Source of the DNA: Branchiibius hedensis
Lineage (GTDB): Bacteria; Actinomycetota; Actinomycetes; Actinomycetales; Dermatophilaceae
DNA: 64,000 bases
Direction: 5' to 3'
Assembly (NCBI RefSeq): GCF_900108585.1
Contig: NZ_UESZ01000001.1
Coordinates: 1,550,001-1,614,000 of the forward strand
Position numbers and translations under genes: made by a program. Every line of letters starts with the position of its first letter. Within the stretch, counting starts at the first letter, position 1. The notes under the pieces were generated by a model. That model was given only the letters and a program-made list of their open reading frames with translations, was not told the origin of the DNA and did not search any database. This document shows positions 27,131-38,173 of this stretch, one piece after another.

Positions 27131-28339
27131 TTATACCGTCTCTATATAGTCGGCGGCGACGCCTTCGCGCGGGTGCGCCAGGGTCCGCTGGCCAAGGGCC
27201 GCGGTGAGTGCGAGCAATGCTCCAGCAAGCAGCGGCACCAGGTAGGCGTGGGCGCCGGTGACGTGATCGGCCACCACCCCGCCCACCGCAGAACCGGCGG
27301 CGACGCCCACCAGCATGGCGGTCAGGACCACACTGAGCGCTTCGTTGATCTGGTGCACCGGGATCAGTTGTTGGGTCAGGTTCATCGAGGTCACGAGCGC
27401 AGGCGCGGCAGCCAGCCCGGCCAGGAACATCAGGACGGCGAGTACGCCGACCGAGTGAGCCAGCAGGATCGGCGCCTGCATCACGACGAGAATCAGTGCG
27501 GAGGCCAAGAGGACCCGGCGCATCGGCATCCGCACGGTGCGCGAACCGAAACCCAGCGCCGCAATCGCCGACCCCAGCGCGAAGGTGCCCAGGACGATGC
27601 CCGCCAGACTCGCATGACCGAACTGTTTGCTCACCGCGATCGTGACGATCTCGTTGCTGCCGAAGATGACACCGACCAGGAACAGGCAGACCGCAAGCAC
27701 CTGGATACCGGGTTGAGCGATCGCCAGGGTGGGTTGGTGCACGTGCTCAGCGCGGGCGGGCGGCTCGGTACGCCGGTTGGCCATCAGCAGCACGGTGCCA
27801 CTGGCGTAGAGCACCACCGCCAGGATGAATCCGGATTCGGGGAACAAGATGGTCGCCAGCGCGGCGGCGAGCGCGGGTCCGATGACGAAGGAGATCTCGT
27901 CGGCCACCTGTTCCAGTGCCATCGCCGCGTGCCGCTGATCGTCGGGGGCCAGGTGCACCCAGCGAGCGCGAGACATGGTGCCGATCTCGACGACGATCGC
28001 GCTCAACGAATACGTGACGAACAGCGTCCAGGTCGGCCAGGACAGCACCGAAGCGAGGACGGTCATGATCGACCAGGACACGCCCCACGCGACCAGGGGC
28101 AGCGCGATGGTGCGCTGGCCGTGGGTGTCGATGAGGCGACCGACAATCACCGCGGTGATGGCGAAGACGATCAGCCCGACCGCGGAGACTGCGCCGGCCA
28201 GTCCGTAGGAACCGGTCCGGCCGGAGATCATCGCGACGATCGCCACACCGAACATCGCGTTGCCGAGGCGACCGACGGCGGCGCTGACGACGAACGAGCG
28301 CGCTCCGGGAAGGGCTAGGAGGCGGCGGTAGGCGTTCAG
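27131..28339 (-). CDS. MFS transporter, start codon unclear
   Basis: About 400 residues, 12 membrane segments beginning LPGARSFVVSAAVGRLGNAMFG, with the VGRLIDTHGQRTIALP loop. The frame continues upstream through the 61-residue gene below, but that part is clearly out-of-frame translation of the small gene. Between the small gene's stop and the first membrane segment there is no ATG, GTG or TTG. A CTG at 28339 (NAYRRLLAL) downstream of GAAGGA, or translational coupling to the small gene, would give the expected N-terminus. The first ATG at 28255 would cut segment 1. Substrate unknown. Confidence 0.75.
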   Translation of the reverse strand: MNAYRRLLALPGARSFVVSAAVGRLGNAMFGVAIVAMISGRTGSYGLAGAVSAVGLIVFAITAVIVGRLIDTHGQRTIALPLVAWGVSWSIMTVLASVLSWPTWTLFVTYSLSAIVVEIGTMSRARWVHLAPDDQRHAAMALEQVADEISFVIGPALAAALATILFPESGFILAVVLYASGTVLLMANRRTEPPARAEHVHQPTLAIAQPGIQVLAVCLFLVGVIFGSNEIVTIAVSKQFGHASLAGIVLGTFALGSAIAALGFGSRTVRMPMRRVLLASALILVVMQAPILLAHSVGVLAVLMFLAGLAAAPALVTSMNLTQQLIPVHQINEALSVVLTAMLVGVAAGSAVGGVVADHVTGAHAYLVPLLAGALLALTAALGQRTLAHPREGVAADYIETV

Positions 28340-28340
28340 A

Positions 28341-28526
28341 TCAGCGCTGTCCTTCGTCGTTCCAGCGCCGGTCCTCTTCGTCCCATTGCTCGGACTTCTC
28401 GTGCGCGGTCTGCAGTGCGTTCTGCGCCGCCTCGGGCGAGTCGTACGGGCCCATGACGTTGGCGTTGGGCGAGCGGTCGTCGTCCGACTCCACCTGCGCG
28501 GTGTCGACGTTGTACCAGTACTGCAT
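28341..28526 (-). CDS. Small acidic SPOR-domain-like protein
   Basis: 61 residues beginning MQYWYNVDTAQVESDDDRSP, with MGPYDSPEAAQNALQTAHEK and an acidic Trp-rich tail. The FNVETGQVE-type first strand and the Y-x-S-x-x-A-A segment resemble small proteins annotated as SPOR-like in many actinobacteria. Function unknown. It overlaps or abuts the MFS gene start, which may be coupled to it. Confidence 0.8.
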   Translation of the reverse strand: MQYWYNVDTAQVESDDDRSPNANVMGPYDSPEAAQNALQTAHEKSEQWDEEDRRWNDEGQR

Positions 28527-28604
28527 GACGGCTCCTTACGGCTCAGCGGATCTGGGGCCAGCCTATGCGTCGCGTCCATCTCCGCCCACAGCGGCGCCGG
28601 GCCA

Positions 28605-28610
28605 TAGACT
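28605..28610 (+). promoter_or_regulatory. -10 hexamer of a leaderless ppgK promoter
   Basis: TAGACT lies 8 nt before the ppgK ATG and there is no Shine-Dalgarno, consistent with leaderless transcription. Confidence 0.55.
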
Positions 28611-28618
28611 CACCAACT

Positions 28619-29392
28619 ATGAGCGCGACGTACCCCTTGGGCATTGACGTAGGCGGCAGCGGCATCAAGGGCGCCCCGGTCGATCTGTCGACCGGGGAGT
28701 TCGCCGACGACCGGTTGCGCATCGAGACCCCGCAGCCGTCGACTCCGGCGGCCGTCGCCGACGTGATCGCGCAGATCGTCGAGCACTTCGAGGACAAGAT
28801 CGGCGGTGAAGCGATCGGCATCACGCTGCCGGCCGTCGTCACCCACGGCGTCGTGCGCACCGCCGCGAACATCGACTCCGGCTGGATCGGGATGGCGGCC
28901 GAGGAGATGCTCAGCGCGAAGCTCGGGCACCCGGTCACCGTGGTCAATGACGCCGACGCCGCGGGCGTCGGCGAGTTGCACTACGGCGCAGCCCGCGATC
29001 ACGAGGGCCTGGTCCTGGTCTCGACGTTGGGCACCGGTATCGGCAGCGCGCTGCTCAACGAAGGTGCTCTAGTCCCGAACACCGAGCTGGGCCACCTGGA
29101 GATCGACGGCCACGATGCCGAGCACAAGGCCGCGGACAGCGCACGCGACCGCGAGGACCTGTCCTGGGAGAAGTGGGCCGGTCGGTTGCAGCGTTACTAC
29201 AGCCACGTCGAGGACCTGCTGTGGCCCGACCTCATCGTGGTGGGCGGCGGCGTCAGCAAGAAGGCCGAGAAGTTCCTGCCGCTGCTGCACCTTCGGGCAC
29301 CGATCGTGGCGGCCCAACTGGAGAACGCCGCCGGCATCGTCGGTGCCGCCTGGCTGGCCGACGCACGAGCCAAGAGCGCGAAGAAGAAGTAA
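28619..29392 (+). CDS. ppgK: Polyphosphate glucokinase
   Basis: 257 residues, ROK/ASKHA fold. It phosphorylates glucose with polyphosphate or ATP. The first phosphate loop is [20 protein letters not shown], and the second is [19 protein letters not shown]; catalytic Asp lies in [14 protein letters not shown]. The Lys-rich C-terminus (AKSAKKK) is common in this family. Start at the ATG giving [10 protein letters not shown]. It is convergent with the FemX-like gene, stops separated by only 3 bp. Confidence 0.94.
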   Translation: MSATYPLGIDVGGSGIKGAPVDLSTGEFADDRLRIETPQPSTPAAVADVIAQIVEHFEDKIGGEAIGITLPAVVTHGVVRTAANIDSGWIGMAAEEMLSAKLGHPVTVVNDADAAGVGELHYGAARDHEGLVLVSTLGTGIGSALLNEGALVPNTELGHLEIDGHDAEHKAADSARDREDLSWEKWAGRLQRYYSHVEDLLWPDLIVVGGGVSKKAEKFLPLLHLRAPIVAAQLENAAGIVGAAWLADARAKSAKKK

Positions 29393-29395
29393 CCG

Positions 29396-30520
29396 CTACT
29401 TGCGGCGCAGTTTGCCCAGCGCCGAAGAAACCTGCGACTTCGCCTGCGGGAGATAGGTTTTCGCCGTCTTGCGGACGACCGGCAACGCTTTGTTGTACGG
29501 CGTGTAGAGCGCCGACAGCGGCTTGTCCCAGGTGCCGATCAACTGGTCCTCGTGCTTGGCGAACTGCCGCTTGAAGTCGGAGATGCCGTCGTTGAGCAGA
29601 CCGTTGAAGTCGTAGCGCTGCACGCCGATGGCCTTCGTCTGTTGCATCGCGTAGAACTTCAGCCCGTAGTTCAGCCGGAGCTTCTGGCCGCGCGGTGACA
29701 CCCCGCCGTACAACTCGAATGCGGTGCGCGCGGAGGCGACCAGCCAGACGAACGCGACGACCTCGTCGCCCTCCCAGGCCGCCAACAGATGAGAGTCCCC
29801 GCCCATCAGGTCCCGGATCCCGCGGTGGTAGCCGTCGTCGTGGACGGCGAACCCGTTGCGTTCGCCGGTCGCCCGGTTGATTGCGAGTACGGCGTCCAGA
29901 TCCTTGTCGTGCACGACCTCACCGAAGCGAACTTCTTTGTTACGCAACGACTTACGGACGTTCTGCCGGGTGGTCGAGGTGAACGACGCGAGGATGTCCT
30001 CCTCGCTGGGGTCCAGATCGACGATGAGCGTGTGCGGGATCAGACCGGTGTTCTGCGAACGGGTGAACCCAGCGGACTCCAGTCCAACCAACCATCCACT
30101 GACTGGCTCGGTGAGCTTCTGCTCGATGACTTCATCGGCGCTCGGGCCGGGGTCACCCTTCCCCGGTTGGGCGACCGGGGAGAAGGACTCGGGCCAGTCC
30201 GGCTCGATCGTCAGCGCGAGCGGTTTACGGGTGGCCTTCACATGCTCCGCGATCGCCTGCAGGACCCGGACGCGGTCGCCTTCAGCGGCTTGCGGTCCGC
30301 GGGGGATGTAGGCCAAGCAACTGACCGGGAGTTTGCGGAAGAGCACCTGGGCGGACCCGATGACCTTCTCGTCGTCGTGCACCAGCAGTCGGGTGACGTC
30401 CCACTCGTAGCGGGCCTTCAACGCGCCCCAACCCCACAGTTGCAGCGGGTGACCACCCGCGTCGTTGACGATGCCGTTCCAAGCGGCCTCGTCCTCGACA
30501 ATGGTGACCTGCAGGCTCAT
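29396..30520 (-). CDS. FemX/FemAB-like peptidoglycan aminoacyltransferase
   Basis: 374 residues with tandem GNAT-like lobes. Blocks include GGHPLQLWGWGALKARYEWD, SCLAYIPRGPQAAEGDRV, FTSTTRQNVRKSLRNKEVRF and LYGGVSPRGQKLRLNYGLKF, all characteristic of Fem transferases that add amino acids from aminoacyl-tRNA to lipid II. The amino acid added cannot be predicted. The ATG at 30520 has TAGGGT 7 nt upstream, a leaderless arrangement, and is preferred over an ATG or GTG six codons earlier. Confidence 0.9.
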   Translation of the reverse strand: MSLQVTIVEDEAAWNGIVNDAGGHPLQLWGWGALKARYEWDVTRLLVHDDEKVIGSAQVLFRKLPVSCLAYIPRGPQAAEGDRVRVLQAIAEHVKATRKPLALTIEPDWPESFSPVAQPGKGDPGPSADEVIEQKLTEPVSGWLVGLESAGFTRSQNTGLIPHTLIVDLDPSEEDILASFTSTTRQNVRKSLRNKEVRFGEVVHDKDLDAVLAINRATGERNGFAVHDDGYHRGIRDLMGGDSHLLAAWEGDEVVAFVWLVASARTAFELYGGVSPRGQKLRLNYGLKFYAMQQTKAIGVQRYDFNGLLNDGISDFKRQFAKHEDQLIGTWDKPLSALYTPYNKALPVVRKTAKTYLPQAKSQVSSALGKLRRK

Positions 30521-30544
30521 GAAGACAACCCTAGTCACGTGCGG

Positions 30545-30727
30545 TCAGCGTGCTCGCGCCGCCTTGAAGGACTTCTTGTCGACCTTGCCGGTCACTTCAA
30601 AGGTGCGCTTGTCCTGCCGCTCGGCGTGCCCCTGCTTGGCCAAGCGGTGCCACACCACGGGGCACTTCTTGCAGCGCGTGCTGGACTTGCAGCACTTCTT
30701 CTTGGTCTTGACGACGGGCACCTCCAC
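30545..30727 (-). CDS. Small conserved Cys/Lys-rich protein
   Basis: 60 residues with KTKKKCCKSSTRCKKCPVVW, four Cys in a C-C-x5-C-x2-C arrangement that could bind a metal, and a basic C-terminus. Proteins of this type are widespread in actinobacteria, to my recollection, with no assigned role. It starts at GTG (30727 or 30721), lies 24 bp before the FemX-like gene on the same strand, and is divergent from the first island kinase. Confidence 0.75.
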   Translation of the reverse strand: MEVPVVKTKKKCCKSSTRCKKCPVVWHRLAKQGHAERQDKRTFEVTGKVDKKSFKAARAR

Positions 30728-30800
30728 ACCTTAGGGCAGCCTTTCCTTGTTTCTGAAATTTTCGTCTCCTAACACACTCTAAAATGCTTCTGTAGCCATG

Positions 30801-30813
30801 TATGTACAAGTAC
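30801..30813. promoter_or_regulatory. Island operator 1, upstream of the first FGGY kinase
   Basis: TATGTACAAGTAC, containing the 10-mer GTACAAGTAC (30804-30813). The reverse complement of the same 10-mer occurs exactly at 39401-39410. A further small palindrome, CACAC-CAA-GTGTG, follows at 30837-30849. Candidate site for the island GntR regulator. Confidence 0.65.
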
Positions 30814-30896
30814 CAACAACTTGCTTTACGCTGCTCCACACCAAGTGTGTTCGCGGTCACAGTGCAACTGCCGTCCGCGGTGTCTAAGGAGCAGAA

Positions 30897-32456
30897 ATGA
30901 GCGCTGTCCGCGCATTCGTAGGAATCGACGCCGGCACTACAGGGTGCACGGTGATGGTCTTTGACGAACACGGAAACCGTCTCGGCGAGGGCTACCAGGA
31001 ATACCCCTGCATCTCCCCTCGCGCGGGCTGGGTCGAACAAGACGTGGAAGACGTCTGGCGGGGCATCTGCGCCGCTACGAAACAGGCCGTCACCGCGGCC
31101 GGTTTGCCTGACGAGGCGTACCAATCCGTTGGGTTCTCGAGCCAACGCGGCACCTTCCTGCTGTTGGACGAGGACAAGAACCCGCTGGCCAACTCCATCG
31201 TCTGGAACGACGGCCGTGCCCTGAAGTATCAGGCCATCTTCGGTGAGCAGATCAGTCCGGAGGACTACCAGACGCTGACCGGCATGCAGCTGTCGCCGCT
31301 GTGGTCCGCCGCCAAGATCGCGTGGCTGCGGGACAACGAACCCGATCTGTTCGCTCGCACCCGGTGGTTCGCCAATGGCCAGGAGTACTTCCTGTACCGT
31401 CTCGGCGCCGACCAGTGGGTGACCGATCCCGCCTCGCTCACCCTCAACGGGATGCTCGACATCGAGAAACTGGACTGGAGCGATGAGGTCCTCGCCCTGT
31501 GCGGAGTCGACCGCGACCGGCTGCCCCCGGTCGGCATACCCTCCGGCCAGGCCGGCGTCGTATCCGCCGCCGCCTCCCATGCAACGGGACTACCCGCCGG
31601 AGTTGCGCTGTGCCGCGGCGCCGGGGACCAGCAATGCGCCGCCATCGGGGCCGGCGTCGTACGCCAGGGCATGGCGGAGTTCACCGTGGGCACCTCCGGC
31701 ATCATGGTCGCCCACCTGGACGGCCTCGACCGCATCCAGGGACGCAACCTGTGGTGGGGCGGCCACGCCGTGCCTGGCGCGTGGGACATCGAGGGCGGGG
31801 CCTTCGCCCTCGGCGCGAACCTCAAGTGGTGGCGGGACAACTTCGGTAGCGACGAGCTGAGCGAGGCCGAGGCGCAGGGCCGCAGCGTGTACTCGGTGAT
31901 GGTGGACAAGGCGGCGACCTCGCCCGCCGGTGCGAACGGGCTGCTCTTCCACTCGTTCCTGACCAGCCAGGTGACGCCGTACTACGACGCCGCTTCCAAG
32001 GGCGGCTGGCTGGGGCTGGGCATCCACCACACCCGCGCCGATATGCTGCGCGCCCTGCTCGAAGGCTGCGCACACGAAATGCGCATGGTCGTGGATGCCT
32101 TCCGCAGCGACATCGTCGGAGGCATCACCGACCTGAGGCTGACCGGTGGCGGCACCAAGTCCGACGGATTCGCCCAGTTGATGACGGACATCATCGGGCT
32201 GCCCACCAAGGTCACCCGCGAGCGCGAATGCACCGTGCTCGGGGCAGCGATCCTGGGGGCATACGGCGCGGGCGCGTTCACGTCGATCGACGACGCTGTC
32301 GAGGCGATGGTCAACGTCGAGGGCGAATTCACCCCGAGCGAGTCCACTGCGAAGCTCTACGACGAGTTGCACCAGGTGTACCGGGGTATGTACGAGGCCA
32401 TGGCCAACGCCGGCCAATACGACGCGTTGGCCGATGTGTCCGCGCGCTACTTCTGA
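30897..32456 (+). CDS. FGGY-family carbohydrate kinase (xylulokinase-like)
   Basis: 519 residues. The ATP-binding ASKHA fold starts FVGIDAGTTGCTVMVFDEHG; the catalytic base is Asp244 in GAGDQQCAAIGAG; TVGTSGIMVAHLDG and LRLTGGGTKSDGFAQLMTDI are the later adenosine-site blocks. It phosphorylates a sugar, keto-sugar or polyol; the substrate cannot be read from these motifs. The ATG has CTAAGGAG upstream. It carries the same promoter element as the other island genes, although guaB1 and an MBL-fold gene separate it from them. Confidence 0.9.
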   Translation: MSAVRAFVGIDAGTTGCTVMVFDEHGNRLGEGYQEYPCISPRAGWVEQDVEDVWRGICAATKQAVTAAGLPDEAYQSVGFSSQRGTFLLLDEDKNPLANSIVWNDGRALKYQAIFGEQISPEDYQTLTGMQLSPLWSAAKIAWLRDNEPDLFARTRWFANGQEYFLYRLGADQWVTDPASLTLNGMLDIEKLDWSDEVLALCGVDRDRLPPVGIPSGQAGVVSAAASHATGLPAGVALCRGAGDQQCAAIGAGVVRQGMAEFTVGTSGIMVAHLDGLDRIQGRNLWWGGHAVPGAWDIEGGAFALGANLKWWRDNFGSDELSEAEAQGRSVYSVMVDKAATSPAGANGLLFHSFLTSQVTPYYDAASKGGWLGLGIHHTRADMLRALLEGCAHEMRMVVDAFRSDIVGGITDLRLTGGGTKSDGFAQLMTDIIGLPTKVTRERECTVLGAAILGAYGAGAFTSIDDAVEAMVNVEGEFTPSESTAKLYDELHQVYRGMYEAMANAGQYDALADVSARYF

Positions 32457-32470
32457 TCGGCGTACGTCGA

Positions 32471-34604
<2,134 letters not shown>

Positions 34605-34633
34605 CTACGAGCCGCCGACGCTTCAGCGCGTTC

Positions 34634-36005
34634 CTACACCTTCTTGCGCGGAAGGTAGAGGTCGGTGATGGTGCCCTCCCACACCTCGGCTGCCATCCCC
34701 AGACTCTCAGACAAGGTGGGGTGGGGATGCACTGTGAGGGCGACGTCCTCGGCCAAAGCACCCAATTCGATGGCGAGGGCGACTTCGGCGATCAACTCGC
34801 CCGCAGACGGACCAACGATGCCAGCGCCGAGCAGTCGCCCGGTCTGCGGCTCCACCACCAGCTTGGTCAGACCCTCGTCGCGCCCCAGCGACAGGGACCG
34901 ACCCGAGGCAGCCCACGGGAAAACACCCAACTGCACCTCGACACCCGCTGCCGCTGCAGCGTTTTCGGTCATCCCGACCCACGCCACCTCCGGATCGGTG
35001 TACGCAACGCTGGGGATCAACGTGGTGTCGAAACCGCTCGGCTGCCCGGCAGCGTTCTGCGCAGCCACACGACCCTCGTGCACGGCCTTGTGAGCCAGCA
35101 TCGGGTTACCGACCACGTCGCCAATCGCATAGATGTGCGTCACGTTGGTGCGCTGCTGAGAATCCACCGAGATGAAGCCGCGGTCGTCCACCTGCACTCC
35201 CGCGGCTCCGGCGTTGATCAGACCACCGTTGGGCACCCGCCCCACCGAGACCAATATCGCGTCGAATTCCGCTGTCTCCGGGGCAGATTCACCACTGAAG
35301 GAGACTGTGATGCCGCTCGGCGTGGCCTCGACCCCCGTGACGCTGGTCGAAGTCCAGACCGCGGCGTACTGCTGGGTGATACGTGCCGCGAGAGGCGCGA
35401 TCAGATCGGCATCGGCGCCCGGCACCAGTTGCGGTGCCAGCTCCTCCGCCGCCGATGACGAGCAGCCGTCGCGGAACCTGTCTCAGCTCAAGGGCACCGG
35501 TTGAGTCGAGGACCCGCGGGTCGTCATAAGGGACGAAGGGCAACTGCACCGGACGGGAACCCACCGCGACGATTGCTTGCTCGAAATTCACAGTCGTGAC
35601 CCGACCCGCATCATTGGTCACCTGGATCGTGTGCGCCCCCGTGAAGCGCCCCTGGCCGACGATCACCTGAACCTTCCGCTTTCGGGCCAGACCGGTGAGA
35701 CCGCCGGTCAGCCGGCCCACGACCTCGTCCTTCCAGCCGCGCAACGCGTCGATGTCAATGTTCGGCGCACCGAAGCCGATCCCCCGCTGGTGCATCTCAC
35801 GAGCCTCGGATAGCACCTTCGCCGCATGCAGCAGCGTCTTGGAGGGAATACACCCCACGTTGAGACATACGCCGCCTAACGTGCCGCGATCGTCGATCAG
35901 GACGACCTCGCATCCGAGGTCAGCAGCGCGGAAGGCCGCCGTGTATCCGCCGGGGCCGCCACCGAGGACGACCACCTTGGTGGTGAGAGAGGCGCTGTCG
36001 GTCAT
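34634..36005 (-). pseudogene. Island dihydrolipoyl dehydrogenase (E3), broken by an internal deletion
   Basis: Two frames on the minus strand together make an E3. The first (36005 to about 35450) has the FAD fingerprint VLGGGPGGYTAAF, the redox motif [13 protein letters not shown] and reaches RRLLVIGGG. The second (from about 35450 to 34634) resumes in another frame with ELAPQLVPGADADLIAPL and runs to a normal C-terminus (VHPHPTLSES). About 20 residues between them, the second beta-alpha of the NAD-binding Rossmann fold, are missing, and the loss is not a multiple of three. No other lesion is seen, so the event looks recent, or an assembly fault at the GGCGGCGGAGGAG repeat. It lies 38 bp after the RuBisCO-like gene. 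Confidence 0.85.
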
Positions 36006-36043
36006 CGTGGTTGTTCCTCGTGTTTGTCTCGGACGGTCTGTGA

Positions 36044-37321
36044 TCAGGCAAAGGCGCGCAGGGCGCTGGCGAGTTCAACGTGTTCACGGGCAGCCTGCGT
36101 GACCGGTACTCCCGCTATCGCCGCATCGATTGCCTGACGCATCGCATCGGCACCCGCAGCAGGTCCGTCGGGATGTCCCTGGATGGCACCACCGGCACCT
36201 AGCACGATGTCCGGACCGAGGTCATCGACATAGGTTGCGACCACACCCGGGTGCACTCCACCACCAACGATGGGCATCGCGGACTTGACCCCTGGTCTCG
36301 GCAAGGAAATCTGCTGCGCGGTCCTCAGGTACTGCAAACGGGCCAGCGGGTACCCGCCGTATGGCGTTGCGGTGAGGACGAAGTCGGCACCGGCCAGGCG
36401 CGGTAGCAGCCCGGCCGCGATCGGCGACGCCATACCCGAACCCGAACCTTCATAGAAGGGGGCCACGCTGGCGAAGTGGCCGAGAATGGGAACGTTGGCG
36501 ACATCGGCGAGAGCCTGGACCGCGCCGTACCCGACGCTGGCGAAGGCAACCATGAGGGCTTTGGCGCCGTTATCCCTAGCCGCCTTGGCATGTTCCAGCA
36601 TCCGATCAGGCCGGTCGGTGATGTTGGGGATGTAAAGGACGTCCCGGCCGGTCACCTCCCGGGCCCGTTCGGCGGCCCTGGTGTAGGCCTTGACCCGGTC
36701 TTCGACCGGGGAGAAGTCCGGTGAGCCCATGAGCTCGTCGTCTTTGATCATGTCCACCGCGCCGAGAGCCGTCTGGAAGAAGATCTCTGCGCCCGCTTCG
36801 GGCGTCAGCCCCGTGCAGGGCTTGATCATGTTCAGCAGCAAGGGACGGTCGGCAACGCCGAGCAGGTCACGGATTCCCTTGACCCCGAAGCGCGGCCCGC
36901 CAAGAGCAGCGGCATATCCCGGTGGCACCTGCAGGTCGATCAGTTTCGCTTGTACCGACGTGGAACTGTCGTTGCCGAGGATCGTTGTGAGGAGCATTGG
37001 GATGGAGGGGCCGATGTTGACGGTGGGTACGGCCACCTGGACAACATATCCGCTGACCTCAAGCTGCTGAGTCGTGAGATCCACTGGCGGACAGGGCAGT
37101 ACGCCGATCACGCGGCCAACGTGCCGGTCGCGCATATGAGCTGTCACTCCGGGTACCTCGACCCAGGTCCCGATACTCTGACCCACGGCGAACCCAGCAG
37201 CACGAGCCAGAACGTCGGCATTAGAAGGGAGTTCAAGATAGTAGCTGCCGACGACATACTCCTGGTCCATCACGGCCAGCTGCTCCGGCAGCGAGAAGAC
37301 ATCCCGGCCCGTTGCTGTCAT
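36044..37321 (-). CDS. RuBisCO-like protein (form IV, non-photosynthetic type)
   Basis: 425 residues with both RuBisCO large-subunit domains. Kept residues are Lys167 (MIKPCTGL, equivalent of K175), the metal triad in IKDDEL with Lys193 (carbamylated K201 equivalent), Asp195 and Glu196, His282 (GHFAS, near H294), and the phosphate-site glycines in VGGGVHPG and GAGGAIQGHP. The K177 equivalent is Cys169 and there is no loop-6 GKLEG lysine, so CO2 fixation is not expected. Relatives include enolases of methionine salvage and the 3-oxo-isoapionate-4-phosphate decarboxylase or transcarboxylase enzymes of apiose catabolism; sugar-kinase neighbours favour the latter kind of role. ATG overlaps the HAD stop by 4 nt. 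Confidence 0.92.
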   Translation of the reverse strand: MTATGRDVFSLPEQLAVMDQEYVVGSYYLELPSNADVLARAAGFAVGQSIGTWVEVPGVTAHMRDRHVGRVIGVLPCPPVDLTTQQLEVSGYVVQVAVPTVNIGPSIPMLLTTILGNDSSTSVQAKLIDLQVPPGYAAALGGPRFGVKGIRDLLGVADRPLLLNMIKPCTGLTPEAGAEIFFQTALGAVDMIKDDELMGSPDFSPVEDRVKAYTRAAERAREVTGRDVLYIPNITDRPDRMLEHAKAARDNGAKALMVAFASVGYGAVQALADVANVPILGHFASVAPFYEGSGSGMASPIAAGLLPRLAGADFVLTATPYGGYPLARLQYLRTAQQISLPRPGVKSAMPIVGGGVHPGVVATYVDDLGPDIVLGAGGAIQGHPDGPAAGADAMRQAIDAAIAGVPVTQAAREHVELASALRAFA

Positions 37322-38133
37322 GAGGCCACCCCCGGCCAGAAATTCGCTTCTTGCACAAGGAATTCGGCCGCTCCTTCCGCCGCGTGATGTCCAGCGACGG
37401 CTACCGCGATCTTACGCACCGACGGATGCGCGTTGGCCATCGCAACGGGACGCCCGACGCGAGCCAACCATCGCACGTCGTTGCCGCCGTCACCAATCCC
37501 GAGCACCCGCTCAGGGTCGATCTCGAGCCGCCGGAACAGCCAGTCGAGCGCGCCCCACTTGTCAGCATCGTGCGCCGACAGCTCCCAGAAGGTCGGGAGT
37601 GAACGGGTCACCCGGGGAAGGGATTCGGTCACGATGTCACCGATGGCATCCAGCTGCGCCGGTGTCCCGTTCAGCATGATCTTCAAGACATTCTCGGGTG
37701 GCTCCGACGGCGCGGCGACAACCTCGATGGCGCCGTCCCCCAGTTGCGCGAGCTCGGCCTGCAGTCTCTCACTCGTCACGAAGATCTGCTCCGGCGTCCA
37801 CCAGGTGAGGGCTGCCCCGGTGCGCCGATGCAGGTCGATCATCGTCGAGACCTCCGGAGCCGCGACTGTCCGCACGCGCAACCTCTCACCGGTCACAGGG
37901 TCGACCACCAGCGCACCGTTACAGGCGACGGCCGGGGTCGTCAGACCCGCTTCGCGGGCGATGCTCAGAACGTTGGCCTCGGAACGACCGGTCGCCAAGA
38001 TGACGGGGACACCCCGCCGCTCGAGAGCGGCGAGGGTATCCAACGTCCGCGGCGAGACCTGATGATCTGCGCCCGCGATAGTTCCGTCAACGTCCGCAAC
38101 AAGTGCGGCCGGGATGCCTACGGGTGCCGGCAC
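37318..38133 (-). CDS. Cof-type HAD-IIB hydrolase
   Basis: 271 residues from GTG with AAAAGGAGAACC before it. HAD motif I is ALVADVDGTIAG, motif II ILATGRSE, motif III Lys in DADKWGALDW, and motif IV GIGDGGNDVRWLA. The C2B cap places it with Cof/YbiV-type sugar-phosphate phosphatases. Translationally coupled to the RuBisCO-like gene downstream and 40 bp after the membrane protein gene, so it probably removes phosphate from an intermediate of the same pathway. The frame remains open upstream to 38385 but without family sequence. Confidence 0.9.
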   Translation of the reverse strand: MPAPVGIPAALVADVDGTIAGADHQVSPRTLDTLAALERRGVPVILATGRSEANVLSIAREAGLTTPAVACNGALVVDPVTGERLRVRTVAAPEVSTMIDLHRRTGAALTWWTPEQIFVTSERLQAELAQLGDGAIEVVAAPSEPPENVLKIMLNGTPAQLDAIGDIVTESLPRVTRSLPTFWELSAHDADKWGALDWLFRRLEIDPERVLGIGDGGNDVRWLARVGRPVAMANAHPSVRKIAVAVAGHHAAEGAAEFLVQEANFWPGVAS

Positions 38134-38173
38134 GGTTCTCCTTTTGGTCGGGGACGAACGGACATTCAGCTGG

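Noticed and set aside
35289-36005. The 238-codon N-terminal frame of the broken E3 as a complete protein
   Set aside because: After RRLLVIGGG its tail is out-of-frame translation of the remaining E3 sequence.
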